64,000 nucleotides of DNA, from NCBI GenBank assembly GCA_022825705.1, contig JAJDWH010000009.1, positions 186,001-250,000 of the forward strand. The letters run 5' to 3'. Position numbers and translations under genes: made by a program. The stretch is from Alphaproteobacteria bacterium (lineage in GTDB: Bacteria > Pseudomonadota > Alphaproteobacteria > TMED109). Shown piece after piece: positions 1 to 8,904 of the stretch. Numbering within the stretch: position 1 is the first letter of the stretch; every line of letters starts with the position of its first letter. The notes under the pieces are model-generated. The model ran no database searches, was not told the origin of the DNA, and was given only the letters and a program-made list of their open reading frames with translations.

Positions 1-502
1 GGATTTCCTGGGCTGTGCTGGGGAGAGGCTGGCGGTTCTCATCCAAGAGATATCCCCAGACACTGACAGCGGAAGGCGCACCCGGCATATTCTGCGACCA
101 CCCGCCTTCGGTGCTATAGACCAGTGGGCTGGTCAGTTCGGGGTCGGCGGCAATCGCAGCACCGAGTTCACCTTTCACATCCGGGTGGTCGATCAGGAGC
201 TGCATCCCGTTAGCCAGCATCGTGACTTCGGAATGCACTCGTTCCAGCAGCAGGTCAGCCTGGGACGTCGTCATTTCGATGGAGGTTTGCAAGAACTGCT
301 CGGTCGACTGGGTCAGGCCTTCACTGATCTCTTCCCGTGCCCCCTCGGACAGTCGCTGCATGTTCCAGATCGACACCCCGCCAGACATCGCCAGGTCAAA
401 CACCACCGCGGCGCCGACAACGAGCACGAACTTGGCGCGGAAACTGCGAAGCGAGAAGCGCCCTACCGACAACTTACCGCTATCACCCTGACCGGAACTC
501 AT
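1..502 (-). CDS. Membrane-anchored sensor protein, N-terminal part (cut by window edge)
   Basis: Reading the minus strand from an ATG at 502 gives an open frame that runs off the window. After about 22 residues with basic patches there is one hydrophobic segment (about residues 23-42, FVLVVGAAVVF...), then a helical extracytoplasmic-looking stretch (EGLTQSTEQFLQ, TTSQADLLLERVHSEV). This is the build of a sensor histidine kinase, a chemoreceptor-like protein or a membrane phosphatase with an outer sensing domain. The effector domain lies outside the window, so the output is unknown. The ATG overlaps the TGA of the preceding methyltransferase gene (ATGA), so the two are probably translationally coupled. 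Given the neighbours, a SiaA-like HAMP/PP2C phosphatase or a histidine kinase is a reasonable guess, but only a guess. Confidence 0.7.
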   Translation of the reverse strand, partial: MSSGQGDSGKLSVGRFSLRSFRAKFVLVVGAAVVFDLAMSGGVSIWNMQRLSEGAREEISEGLTQSTEQFLQTSIEMTTSQADLLLERVHSEVTMLANGMQLLIDHPDVKGELGAAIAADPELTSPLVYSTEGGWSQNMPGAPSAVSVWGYLLDENRQPLPSTAQEI

Positions 503-1674
503 AGCGGTTTTCGTCCGGAAGCCACCCATATCGGCCAGCCCGCATAGCCCTTGGGATGCAGGGCGGCAAAGATATGGTCGTCAAAACCTTTCTTGAACTT
601 CTCGATGAATGCTTCGTCGTCACCACGCTCTCTGGCCATACTATCGGCGAACATATGCCGCCAAGTCCTTACGACCTCCGCAAACTCCTCTGGATCACCA
701 TCAAGATTGGTCACCATGAACGATTCCATGCGGATGTCGACGAAGCCGGCATCAAGCAGCAACCTGCGGCTCTTCGGACCGATTTCAATGTCCATGTTGA
801 AGTGCTTCCAGAGTTTAGCAACCTCGTTGTATGTCCATTGGATGGATTCTGAGCGTGGCTCGCCCAGGCAGTGAGAATTCTTCTCGTTGGAGACATAGAC
901 GCGGCCGCCCGGCTTACAAATTCGGAGCAACTCCGACAAAATGCGCTCGGGGTGATCAAAGACCTGGAGGGAGTGCCGGCACGTCACGAAATCGAATTCG
1001 CCGTTCGGCAATAGCATCTCAGCAGCGTCGCCGTAGACATACTCCACACCGGTCACATCGAATTCCTTCGCCATCCTACGGGCGTATTCGAGGCTGGCCT
1101 TGGCGTGGTCGAGGGCTACCACGTACGTCGGATTGAATTCCTTGAACAGCAGAATTGCGAAATCGCCAATTCCGCAGCAGATGTCGGCGATTTTCATGCC
1201 TTCCCCGATTCCGTGACGCGGGAGAATATGCTTCTCGTGTCGCCACGTCATCGTCGTCTGCCTCCGCAACACGGAAACAAACGAACTATCTTCGACAAAC
1301 GCCTGTCCAGGGTAGAAATCCTTGTCGTATTCCACGACGTTGATACTGGGTATCTTGCGGCGTAGCGCATTGAATTTTCTGGGTGTCCAGCCCACTACAC
1401 TGGACATCGTGATCGTAATGTCTACGTCAGGCCTCTCCCGGCACACCTCCATCAGCACGGAAGCCATGCCATTGAATGCGATGTTGTTTGATTGCAGCAA
1501 CCGCCGGACGTTGACATAGAACATCCCGGTGGCCCGCATCGCGCATGCCCGCAGCGACTCCAGACATGCGCCGATTTCACTGGTCTCCTTCGGCCGCATG
1601 GAGCCACTTAACGTGAATACCTGGTCGTTCTCGTCGAACGCGAATTCAAACGAAGCGGAGACGGGGTTTGCCAT
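499..1674 (-). CDS. STAS-like domain fused to a SAM-dependent methyltransferase
   Basis: 391 residues in two parts. Residues about 1-130 look like the slr1659-type anti-sigma-antagonist/STAS-like regulators (FYVNVRRLLQSNNIAFNGM, with a later ITITMSSVVGW strand). Residues about 145-391 are a class I methyltransferase: motif I KIADICCGIGD (161-171), the acidic VVALDHA strand end, a GDAAEMLLPNGEFDFVTC segment and PGGRVYVSNE as motif III. The substrate is unknown. The gene overlaps the upstream kinase-like gene by one base (TAATG) and the downstream sensor by four (ATGA), so the three form one operon. Inference: the STAS part is phosphorylated or bound by the upstream protein and thereby controls the methyltransferase. 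The domain calls are from motif reading, not a profile search. Confidence 0.75.
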   Translation of the reverse strand: MANPVSASFEFAFDENDQVFTLSGSMRPKETSEIGACLESLRACAMRATGMFYVNVRRLLQSNNIAFNGMASVLMEVCRERPDVDITITMSSVVGWTPRKFNALRRKIPSINVVEYDKDFYPGQAFVEDSSFVSVLRRQTTMTWRHEKHILPRHGIGEGMKIADICCGIGDFAILLFKEFNPTYVVALDHAKASLEYARRMAKEFDVTGVEYVYGDAAEMLLPNGEFDFVTCRHSLQVFDHPERILSELLRICKPGGRVYVSNEKNSHCLGEPRSESIQWTYNEVAKLWKHFNMDIEIGPKSRRLLLDAGFVDIRMESFMVTNLDGDPEEFAEVVRTWRHMFADSMARERGDDEAFIEKFKKGFDDHIFAALHPKGYAGWPIWVASGRKPL

Positions 1675-2195
1675 TAGTCCGTCTCTGGCTCGAGCGCCAA
1701 GTCAACGGTCAGACGAATCGCGTGATCTTCAACCGCATCGGCTGACAGTTCGGCATTGTATGAGATCGCGAGTTCGAACAGCCCGACACGACGGTCGACT
1801 CCCTTGTCGGAAAAGAGAAGATCAAGGTATGTTTCCGAAGCGTCGCCTGCGCAGATATCGTCCATTGTCTTGATGTAGAACTGCTGTTCGTCCGCTGAGC
1901 AGGGCACCAGCATTGCGATCCGATCAATGGGGCCGTTTCGCAGAATTTGAAAGCGGAACTGTCCTGCTTCTTTGCGGGTGCGATAAACCGTCTCGAACAG
2001 CTCGTTCAGAGTCGCTGAAAGAAGGTTCGAAAACATGAACGGGTCGGCGCGATTGTGACTAACCATGTTCGCGACGAATGACGACATGTAGTCGCAATAG
2101 TCCCATTGGTCATCCAGGACCTTGGTGTCCAAATCGAATTCAAGAAGTAGCTTGTAGCCGTCCGCAGGGGCGGAGTGGTTCCGAGTATCGGTCAT
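1674..2195 (-). CDS. Partner-switching regulator, slr1658/SiaB (DUF6272)-like
   Basis: 173 residues, acidic, no membrane segment. It has the look of the slr1658/DUF6272 group, which is related to SiaB and anti-sigma kinases: a helix with SSFVANMVSHNRADPFMFSNLLSATLNELFETVYR (quoted in part from about residues 39-73, where family members carry the N-box-like Asn), then beta-rich sequence. In known Sia-type systems such a protein phosphorylates a STAS-like partner and a PP2C phosphatase reverses it. Here the next gene begins with a STAS-like domain and overlaps by one base. First gene of a minus-strand operon. The family call is by general resemblance and moderately secure. Confidence 0.55.
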   Translation of the reverse strand: MTDTRNHSAPADGYKLLLEFDLDTKVLDDQWDYCDYMSSFVANMVSHNRADPFMFSNLLSATLNELFETVYRTRKEAGQFRFQILRNGPIDRIAMLVPCSADEQQFYIKTMDDICAGDASETYLDLLFSDKGVDRRVGLFELAISYNAELSADAVEDHAIRLTVDLALEPETD

Positions 2196-3133
2196 GCGGT
2201 TACCAGCCCGGCAACCGTGTCCGCACGTTCGCAGTTCCCGGTCAAGTCGCGGCTCCCGCGCCCGTTACCACTGAACGGGGCCGGAGTGGTGCGCAACCAT
2301 TCGGCCGCCATCATGTAGAACTCTCAGAAAGACTGGATGCTGCTCCACAATCGCTGGAACAAGCTATTGCGCTCAATAGGCTAGCAGAGTTTTGCCAACC
2401 GCTTGCCAGTGACCTATAGCACAGGTTGGCTACTATGTACAGGCTACTGTAGCCAGGGATAATGTGGCTACCAGCGCACGTGTGCGCGTTTTCGCAGCGC
2501 GATCGACCCGACCAAGACGCGTGAGCAGGCTTGCTTCGGCAGTCCCGCCTGCACAAAATCCGTTTCACGGCTGGCCCTGATCGCTGGTCACTGCGGCGAG
2601 TAGCCACTGCAGGACTTCCGTATTTCTTACCCACCCACCCGCCGCCGGTGTGTGACAACGGCACGCGAGGCCACGTGACGTCCTTCCGGGCGTCCTGCGC
2701 ACTCGGGTTTCGATCTCCTTTCGCGTGGAACTGTTGCCGGGCTCGCTACCGCCTAGTTGACCGATTGCTGTATCATCGAGATCGCCGTTTGCGCGGAAGA
2801 ACGCGCCACGTTTCCCGCCCGGATCTCGCCGCGCGCACGAGCTTCCAGGACCATTCGGTTCCCACTTCCCTCAACCTGTCGAACCGGCACGCCAACCCGT
2901 GTTCTTGGCAGAGTCCTGCCGACTTGCCACCGCAGGCCGGAAGTGATGACAGGATCCCGGCAATTGCGGTCGAGCGCTACGCTTGTGCACCATTCCGACA
3001 CTGCGTCGCAGATCAATCATTTGCTTGCTCTTCCGCACACCAGGTACCGACGGCCATGATTTGACACTATCGGGTAAGCGGATCAAACTTCTTACGATTA
3101 CGCGCCGTCGAATGCTGAAGCCGAGCTGAGCCG
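2196..3133. other. 938-base region without a convincing gene
   Basis: Lies between the divergently oriented signalling genes. Open frames are present on both strands but none has a recognisable domain, a good ribosome site or natural composition. The first 250 bases next to 2195 should carry the promoter of the minus-strand operon. One compact dyad occurs at 2474-2487 (GCGCAC-GT-GTGCGC). An untranslated RNA or a decayed gene is possible but not supported by anything visible. Confidence 0.5.
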
Positions 3134-4099
3134 ATGTCCACAGAGGCTGCTGAGAGCCCAACCGAGCAGGAGTTGGAGGAAGCACGGGTAGCACCCGCCC
3201 TTGCTGCTGTGCTCGCGCAAACCAGAGGCAAGCTTGCCGAGCTGGAGGCCGAGCACAGTGATCTCCAGCTGCTTTACGAGGCCACGATCGCTCACGGTGA
3301 GGCCGTTGAGGATCAGCTTGCGGAAAGCAACATCCTGCTGCAACGCACGCAAGCCCGGCTGGAAGAGGAACTGAACGATGCCTCCCGTTACGCATGTTCG
3401 ATTCTGCCTGAGCCGCGTTCCGAATGGCCGATCACCGAATGGTATTTCGAACCGTCGACGGAGCTAGGCGGTGACTCGTTTGGTTACCACCACATCGGCC
3501 CGGACCATTTTGCGATTTACCTGATTGATGTCTGCGGGCACGGCATCGGCGCTGCCCTCCTGTCCGCAACCATCATCAATGTCCTGCGGACGCAGGCGAT
3601 GTCGAGTGCCGATTTTCGGGACCCGAGTTCGGTCCTTGCCGCCCTCAACGATACGTTTCCCATGGAAAACCAGAACAATATGTTCTTTACGATCTGGTAC
3701 GGCGTCCATGATCGGCGAAGCGGTGAGCTGCGGTATTCGTCCGGAGGACACCCGGCCGCGATCCTGCTGAGCGTTGATCGTGACGACTCCGGCGATATTG
3801 GCGCGGTGTCCACCAGGCTCTTGGGCAACAAGGGAAACGTGGCGATCGGCACATTTCCGGGCCTGCAATTCCCTGAAGCGACAACTATCGTCAAGACCCA
3901 TGATCAATTGCTGGTGTACAGCGACGGAGCGTACGAAATCCCCGTCGCAGACGACCAGATGCTGTCCCAACAAGACCTGGTCGATTTTGCCAGCGCAGAT
4001 GCCGGCAGGGGACCGGAAGCGATATACGAATGGGTGCAGTCGCAGAATGGCGAAGGGGCGCTACCCGACGACTTCTCAGTAGTAAAAGTTCACTTTTGA
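3134..4099 (+). CDS. SpoIIE/RsbU-type PP2C serine phosphatase with N-terminal coiled coil
   Basis: 321 residues. Residues about 25-85 are heptad-rich and charged (coiled coil, dimerisation). The rest is a PPM/SpoIIE phosphatase: LGGDSFGY (111-118) and LIDVCGHGIGAALLS (130-144) are the two metal-binding motifs, VYSDGAYE and a terminal PDDFSVVKV complete the fold. No receiver, PAS or membrane part is seen, so the signal input may come through the coiled coil. It would dephosphorylate a STAS-type protein; the STAS-methyltransferase at 499-1674 is the obvious candidate substrate. Start ATG chosen as the first in the frame. Close homologues often sit with slr1658/slr1659-like genes, which supports the pairing across the gap. 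Confidence 0.85.
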   Translation: MSTEAAESPTEQELEEARVAPALAAVLAQTRGKLAELEAEHSDLQLLYEATIAHGEAVEDQLAESNILLQRTQARLEEELNDASRYACSILPEPRSEWPITEWYFEPSTELGGDSFGYHHIGPDHFAIYLIDVCGHGIGAALLSATIINVLRTQAMSSADFRDPSSVLAALNDTFPMENQNNMFFTIWYGVHDRRSGELRYSSGGHPAAILLSVDRDDSGDIGAVSTRLLGNKGNVAIGTFPGLQFPEATTIVKTHDQLLVYSDGAYEIPVADDQMLSQQDLVDFASADAGRGPEAIYEWVQSQNGEGALPDDFSVVKVHF

Positions 4100-4182
4100 C
4101 GTCCGTCCGACGTGCAAGGACGTCGATGCATTCCGGCTGACAACCCTGGTTGAGCCGTAAGACCGGCTTCCGGATGGCGCCC

Positions 4183-4201
4183 GGCGGCTCGCAAAGCCGC
4201 C
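4183..4201. other. Hairpin in the phosphatase/pot intergenic region
   Basis: GGCGGCT (4183-4189), a five-base loop and AGCCGCC (4195-4201) form a perfect 7-bp stem within the 325-base gap 4100-4424. No T-tract follows, so it is only a weak terminator candidate. Nothing else in this gap was recognised; the promoter of the pot operon should lie in its second half. Confidence 0.3.
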
Positions 4202-4424
4202 GCCTTGGCGCACGCAGCCGGTGGCGACACGTGCAACCGTAAGATGGTTGTTCCGTTTCCTTGCCGGTCGCATGAAATCGGGCCCGGTATCCTCGCGGTC
4301 CAGACGTTCGCTGAATCCGCGGTAACCGGAATGCAGTTCCGACAAACTAGCGTTTACGGTGAGCGCCTGCCAAGCAACAGGTACAATTGGCGCCCGAAAA
4401 TCAGTCCCTAGAGGTTGCTAGGCA

Positions 4425-5630
4425 ATGCAGTCCGCGCCGCACGTTGAATTCAGGGGTGTCAGCAAGACCTACGACGGGCGGACCATGGTTGTTCAGGACC
4501 TTGACTTGCGCGTACAGGAAGGCGAGTTCTTCACACTGCTGGGCCCGTCCGGGTCCGGAAAGACTACCTGCTTGATGATGTTGGCCGGCTTCGAAGCGCC
4601 GTCATCCGGGGAAATCCGATTGTCAGGCCGGTCCGTTCAGCACCTGCCGCCACGGAAGCGGGGTATCGGCGTGGTATTTCAGAATTACGCCCTGTTTCCC
4701 CACATGACGGTAAGACGGAACCTGGCGTTTCCGCTGGAGGTGCGCGGGATCTCGGCAGCCAGTCGAAGACAGCGGATTCGGCAGGCGCTCGAGGTGGTCC
4801 GGCTTGACGGATTCGAAGACCGCCGGCCTGCGGAGCTCTCCGGAGGTCAACAGCAGCGCGTCGCCATTGCCCGGGCGCTGGTGTTCAATCCGTCGCTGGT
4901 GCTGATGGACGAACCGCTCGGTGCATTGGACCGTCGCCTTCGCGAAGAGATGCAATTCGAGATTCGCCGAATGCAGCAGGACTTGGGCGTGACCGTCGTC
5001 TACGTCACTCACGATCAGCAGGAGGCGATGGCGATGTCATCACGCGTCGCGGTGTTCCACCGCGGCCACATCCAGCAAGTCGCCGCACCGGAGACATTGT
5101 ACGAAGAACCGGAGCGCGAATTCGTGGCGAGCTTCATTGGCGACAACAACATGTTGCGTGGGCACGTCCGGAGAGCGGAGCGCGACTTCTGCGACGTCGA
5201 GACACCGGGCGGAACCGTCAGGGCATTTCCGGTGCACCATTGCCGCCCCGGCGACAGCTCCGTTCTGGCGATCCGTCCGGAACGCGTGAGCCTCACCAAA
5301 CCGGGGGTCTATACGAACGAGTTCGAGGCGGTGGTCGAGGACATCATGTTCATCGGTGATCATCTCCGGCTACGCCTCAATCTGTGTGGAAACCCGAATT
5401 TCGTCGTCAAGGTTCAAAACATCATCGGGCACAGCGCTGTCCTAGCAGGAGACCGTGTCCGGGTCGGTTGGAGCGTGATGGACTGTCGCGCGCTGCCCGA
5501 CGAAGAAGGAGCAGGAGGGTCCGCCCTACTGACCACACGGGCCGCACCACTCCGTTCGTCGCCCGGTGACGCTGCCGGGGTACCCGGCTCCGATCGAGCG
5601 GCTGTCCCACCGTCCACTCAGGCTGTTTAG
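4425..5630 (+). CDS. potA: Polyamine-type ABC transporter ATP-binding protein
   Basis: 401 residues. Cytoplasmic ATPase of a PotABCD-like importer for spermidine/putrescine or a related small cation. The motifs are complete: Walker A GPSGSGKTT, Q-loop FQNYALFPHMTV, signature LSGGQQQRVAIARAL, Walker B LVLMDEPLGALD and H-loop VTHDQQEAMAM. A C-terminal TOBE/OB region follows (LAIRPERVSL). The last ~45 residues are low-complexity Ala/Pro/Ser and probably not conserved. The binding-protein gene starts 12 bases after the stop, and two permeases follow, so the four genes form one operon. The substrate cannot be fixed from the ATPase. Confidence 0.93.
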   Translation: MQSAPHVEFRGVSKTYDGRTMVVQDLDLRVQEGEFFTLLGPSGSGKTTCLMMLAGFEAPSSGEIRLSGRSVQHLPPRKRGIGVVFQNYALFPHMTVRRNLAFPLEVRGISAASRRQRIRQALEVVRLDGFEDRRPAELSGGQQQRVAIARALVFNPSLVLMDEPLGALDRRLREEMQFEIRRMQQDLGVTVVYVTHDQQEAMAMSSRVAVFHRGHIQQVAAPETLYEEPEREFVASFIGDNNMLRGHVRRAERDFCDVETPGGTVRAFPVHHCRPGDSSVLAIRPERVSLTKPGVYTNEFEAVVEDIMFIGDHLRLRLNLCGNPNFVVKVQNIIGHSAVLAGDRVRVGWSVMDCRALPDEEGAGGSALLTTRAAPLRSSPGDAAGVPGSDRAAVPPSTQAV

Positions 5631-5642
5631 GAGAAAGGGCGT

Positions 5643-6755
5643 ATGCGCCGACTATCTCACATCAGGCTTCACATCTGCACCCAGGGCTTCGTCGCCACCC
5701 TGGCACTGATCGGCGTCGCCGGCACCCAGGCGGCGGCCAATGAATCGGTAACCGTGGTGTCCTGGGGCGGTTCGTATGCGGAAGCCTGCAAGAAGGCAGT
5801 GTTGGATCCGTTCACCGACGAGACGAGCATCGAGGTCCGGCTGGAAAGCTACAACGGTGGCCTCGCGCAGATCCGTGCACAGGTAGAGACCGGCAACGTT
5901 CACTGGGATGTCGTCGACCTGGAGTTCGCGGACCTGGCGCGTGGATGCGACGAGGGTCTGTTCGAGGTCATCGACATCGATGAGCTGCCGCCGGCCCCCG
6001 ACGGCACACCCGCGCGCGACGACTACTTCGAGGGGACGTACTCGGAATGCGGCGGCGGCGGGATCTTCTATTCCACCGTCTACGCCTACAACAACGAGAG
6101 CTTCACCGGTCAGCGGCCCTCCACCATCGAGGATTTTTTCGACCTCGAGAAGTTTCCCGGACGTCGTGGCATGCGCCGGACAGCCGCCGCGAACCTTGAG
6201 TTCGCGCTGCTGGCGGACGGCGTTTCGCCGGAAGAGATCTACGCCGTTCTGAACACCCCGGAAGGCGTACGCCGGGCCTTTAGCAAGCTCGATACGATCA
6301 AGGAACACATCGTCTGGTGGGAGGCCGGTGCCCAACCGCCGCAAATGCTGGCCGACCAGGAAGTAGTCATGAGCACCGCGTACAACGGCCGCATCTTCAA
6401 TGCCCAGGTCCTGGAACAGCAACCCTTCACCATTGTGTGGGATGGTCAGGTTCTGGACTACGGGCAGTTCGCCATCGTCGCCGGAACACCCAACCTGGAA
6501 GCTGCGAGAAGCTATCTGTTGTTTGCTTCCCGAGTGGAAAACATGGCGGCAATCGGCCATTACATCGCCTACAGTCCAACGCGCCGCTCGGGAATCGACC
6601 TGATCTCCACCCACCACGAGACCGGCGTGGAGATGCGCCCGCACATGCCCAGCGCTCCCGAGAACATGGGTCGCGTGGTACGGAACAACTGGGAGTGGTG
6701 GAGCGACCACGGCGAGGAAATGAACGAACGCTTTAGCGCGTGGCTCTCTCGCTAG
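5643..6755 (+). CDS. potD: Periplasmic polyamine-type solute-binding protein
   Basis: 370 residues with a Sec signal peptide ending near GTQAAA (about residue 33). The mature start is ESVTVVSWGGSYAEACKKAV, the typical opening of PotD/PotF-like cluster D binding proteins. Later GGGIFYSTVYAYNNESF, ALLADGVSPEEIY and MSTAYNGRIFNAQV follow the same fold. It captures the substrate in the periplasm and delivers it to the permease pair encoded next. AGGAGAAAGGG precedes the ATG. The stop lies inside the next gene (16-base overlap). Polyamine is the family default, but many alphaproteobacterial members bind other small amines or amino acids. Confidence 0.9.
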   Translation: MRRLSHIRLHICTQGFVATLALIGVAGTQAAANESVTVVSWGGSYAEACKKAVLDPFTDETSIEVRLESYNGGLAQIRAQVETGNVHWDVVDLEFADLARGCDEGLFEVIDIDELPPAPDGTPARDDYFEGTYSECGGGGIFYSTVYAYNNESFTGQRPSTIEDFFDLEKFPGRRGMRRTAAANLEFALLADGVSPEEIYAVLNTPEGVRRAFSKLDTIKEHIVWWEAGAQPPQMLADQEVVMSTAYNGRIFNAQVLEQQPFTIVWDGQVLDYGQFAIVAGTPNLEAARSYLLFASRVENMAAIGHYIAYSPTRRSGIDLISTHHETGVEMRPHMPSAPENMGRVVRNNWEWWSDHGEEMNERFSAWLSR

Positions 6756-7936
6756 CAGCTGCGCGGGTACGGGCGGCCGCTCTAACGCTGCCGCTTGTAG
6801 CCTTTATCGGTGTGACGTTTCTCGCGCCGCTGGGGCTGATGCTGGCTCGAAGCGTCCACGAACCGCTGGTCGCCGACTCCCTCCCCGACACCCTTGCGAT
6901 GCTCAACAATTGGGACGGCGTGGCGCTTCCCAGCGAAGACGTATTTGAGGTGTTGGGACGGGAACTCCTGTCGCTGCACCAGCAACGTTCCCTCGGTGGC
7001 GTCGCCACACGCGTCAATCGCCTCGAATCCGGTATGCGAAGTGCGGTCGTCCGCACGGCACGCCAACTCCGCGACGCCGACCCCGGATCCTGGCGGGAAG
7101 CCATGATTGCCGCCGCTCCCATTTGGAACGAACCAAAGGCGTGGCGCGCGATTCAGCGGGCGGGGGAACGGTACACGCTTCGACATTTCCTGCATGCGCT
7201 TGACCTGGAGCGGGACACAGCAGGAAACGTGGTGGCCCAGCCGCCGGATCAGCGCATCTACCTGTCGTTGCTGGGACGCACTTTGATGGTCAGCGTCGTG
7301 ATCACCGTGATTTGCCTGATCCTTGGCTATCCGGTGGCCTATCTGATCGCCAATAGCCCTCCCTCCCGATCAAATCTGCTGTTGCTGCTTGTGCTGGTGC
7401 CCTTCTGGACTTCGCTGCTGGTCCGTACCACCTCCTGGATTGTCCTTCTCCAAAACCAGGGGGTCATCAATGATCTCTTGGTAGCCGTCGGGTTGACCAC
7501 CGAGGAAGGTCGCATCCCGATGATCTACAACATGACCGGCACCTTGGTCGCGATGACCCAGATCCTCCTGCCCTTTATGGTCCTGCCGCTCTACGCCGTC
7601 ATGCGAACCATTGCGCCGTCCCAAATGCGTGCGGCGGCAGCTCTCGGCGCATCCTTCCCACAAGCGTTCATCCGCGTGTACTGGCCGCAGACTCTACCCG
7701 GTATCGCGGCCGGGTCGCTGCTCGTCTTCATCCTATCGATCGGCTACTACATCACGCCCGCCCTGGTCGGCGGGCGCACGGGCCAGCTGATCTCCAACCT
7801 GATCGCCTACCACATGCAGCAGTCCCTCAACTGGGGTCTTGCCGCTGCACTGGGGGCGATCCTGCTGGTCTGCGTGGTGCTCCTGTTCTTACTGTTCAAC
7901 CGGCTGGTGGGCGTCGAGCGGATGCGCTTCACCTGA
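6740..7936 (+). CDS. potB: Polyamine-type ABC transporter permease with long outer insertion
   Basis: 398 residues, GTG start overlapping potD by 16 bases. It has a first membrane helix at about residues 15-35, then about 140 residues of soluble, helical sequence before the second helix (MVSVVITVICLILGYPVAY). The rest is the usual six-helix MetI-type permease with the EAA-like loop AAAALGASFPQAFIRVYWPQTLPGI. E. coli PotB is about 100 residues shorter; the extra part lies between helices 1 and 2 and would be periplasmic. Such a long loop is seen in one subgroup of PotB-like permeases. Overlaps potC by one base (TGATG). Confidence 0.9.
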   Translation: MALSLAAARVRAAALTLPLVAFIGVTFLAPLGLMLARSVHEPLVADSLPDTLAMLNNWDGVALPSEDVFEVLGRELLSLHQQRSLGGVATRVNRLESGMRSAVVRTARQLRDADPGSWREAMIAAAPIWNEPKAWRAIQRAGERYTLRHFLHALDLERDTAGNVVAQPPDQRIYLSLLGRTLMVSVVITVICLILGYPVAYLIANSPPSRSNLLLLLVLVPFWTSLLVRTTSWIVLLQNQGVINDLLVAVGLTTEEGRIPMIYNMTGTLVAMTQILLPFMVLPLYAVMRTIAPSQMRAAAALGASFPQAFIRVYWPQTLPGIAAGSLLVFILSIGYYITPALVGGRTGQLISNLIAYHMQQSLNWGLAAALGAILLVCVVLLFLLFNRLVGVERMRFT

Positions 7937-8784
7937 TGACGTCGAAGACGGCAACGTTCAGCTTTGGCGACCGCCTGGCGCGGCGGCTGCACCTCGCATT
8001 CTGTGCTGCGGTCTTCGTCTTCCTGATTGCACCGATGCTGGTGGTGATTCCTCTCAGTTTCAACGCGGAACCGTACTTCACATTCAGCGAAGGCATGCTG
8101 GCTCTTGACGCCGATGCCTATTCGTTGCGCTGGTACCGCAGCGTCGTCGAGGACGAGGAGTGGCGACTTGCCCTGACCAACAGCCTGTTCATTGGCCTCG
8201 CGGCGGCAGCCATCGCCACCATCCTCGGAGTTCTGGCCGCGCTTGGATTGGCCAGTCCTGCGATGCCTGGCCGTGCGCTCGTTACGGGTCTGCTGATATC
8301 ACCGATGATCACGCCGATCATCATCTCGGCTGCCGGGATGTTTTTCTTCTATTCGAACCTAGGCCTCTCACAAACCCATCTCAGCCTGATCCTCGCCCAT
8401 GCCGCTCTCGGCACGCCATTTGTGGTGATTACCGTGACCGCGACGCTCGCGGGCTTCGACCGAAACTTGACGCGGGCCGCCGCGAGCCTGGGCGCTGGAC
8501 CGTTTGCGGCCTTTCGTCGCATCCAGTTGCCGTTGATTGCCCCCGGCGTCATCGCGGGGGCGCTGTTCGCATTTGCCGCGTCATTTGACGAGGTAGTCAC
8601 CGTATTGTTCCTCGGAGGACTTGAGCAACGCACCATCCCCAGGCAGATGTGGGCCGGCATTCGCGAACAGATCAGCCCGGAAATACTTGCGGTGGCTACG
8701 TTCCTGGTCGCATTCGTACTCGTCCTGTTGGGCGTGGTGGAATACCTGCGAAAGCGCGGCGGACAGAGCCCGGTCGGCCAATAG
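7936..8784 (+). CDS. potC: Polyamine-type ABC transporter permease
   Basis: 282 residues, six membrane helices. The cytoplasmic coupling loop is RAAASLGAGPFAAFRRIQLPLIAPG, as in PotC. It pairs with the potB-like permease to form the membrane channel of the importer. This is the last gene of the potABCD-like operon; the ATG overlaps the potB stop by one base. The converging glutathione transferase ends 120 bases downstream. Confidence 0.92.
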   Translation: MTSKTATFSFGDRLARRLHLAFCAAVFVFLIAPMLVVIPLSFNAEPYFTFSEGMLALDADAYSLRWYRSVVEDEEWRLALTNSLFIGLAAAAIATILGVLAALGLASPAMPGRALVTGLLISPMITPIIISAAGMFFFYSNLGLSQTHLSLILAHAALGTPFVVITVTATLAGFDRNLTRAAASLGAGPFAAFRRIQLPLIAPGVIAGALFAFAASFDEVVTVLFLGGLEQRTIPRQMWAGIREQISPEILAVATFLVAFVLVLLGVVEYLRKRGGQSPVGQ

Positions 8785-8904
8785 CGGGCGACCGGGCAGC
8801 CGCCGGCCGGCCTGCGTCACCTTCTATCGAGGCCATCCCGCATGTCACATGGACTACCGGCGCCCCGGCCGCACGCTCAGGACGCACGGAAAACGTCCGT
8901 TGGT

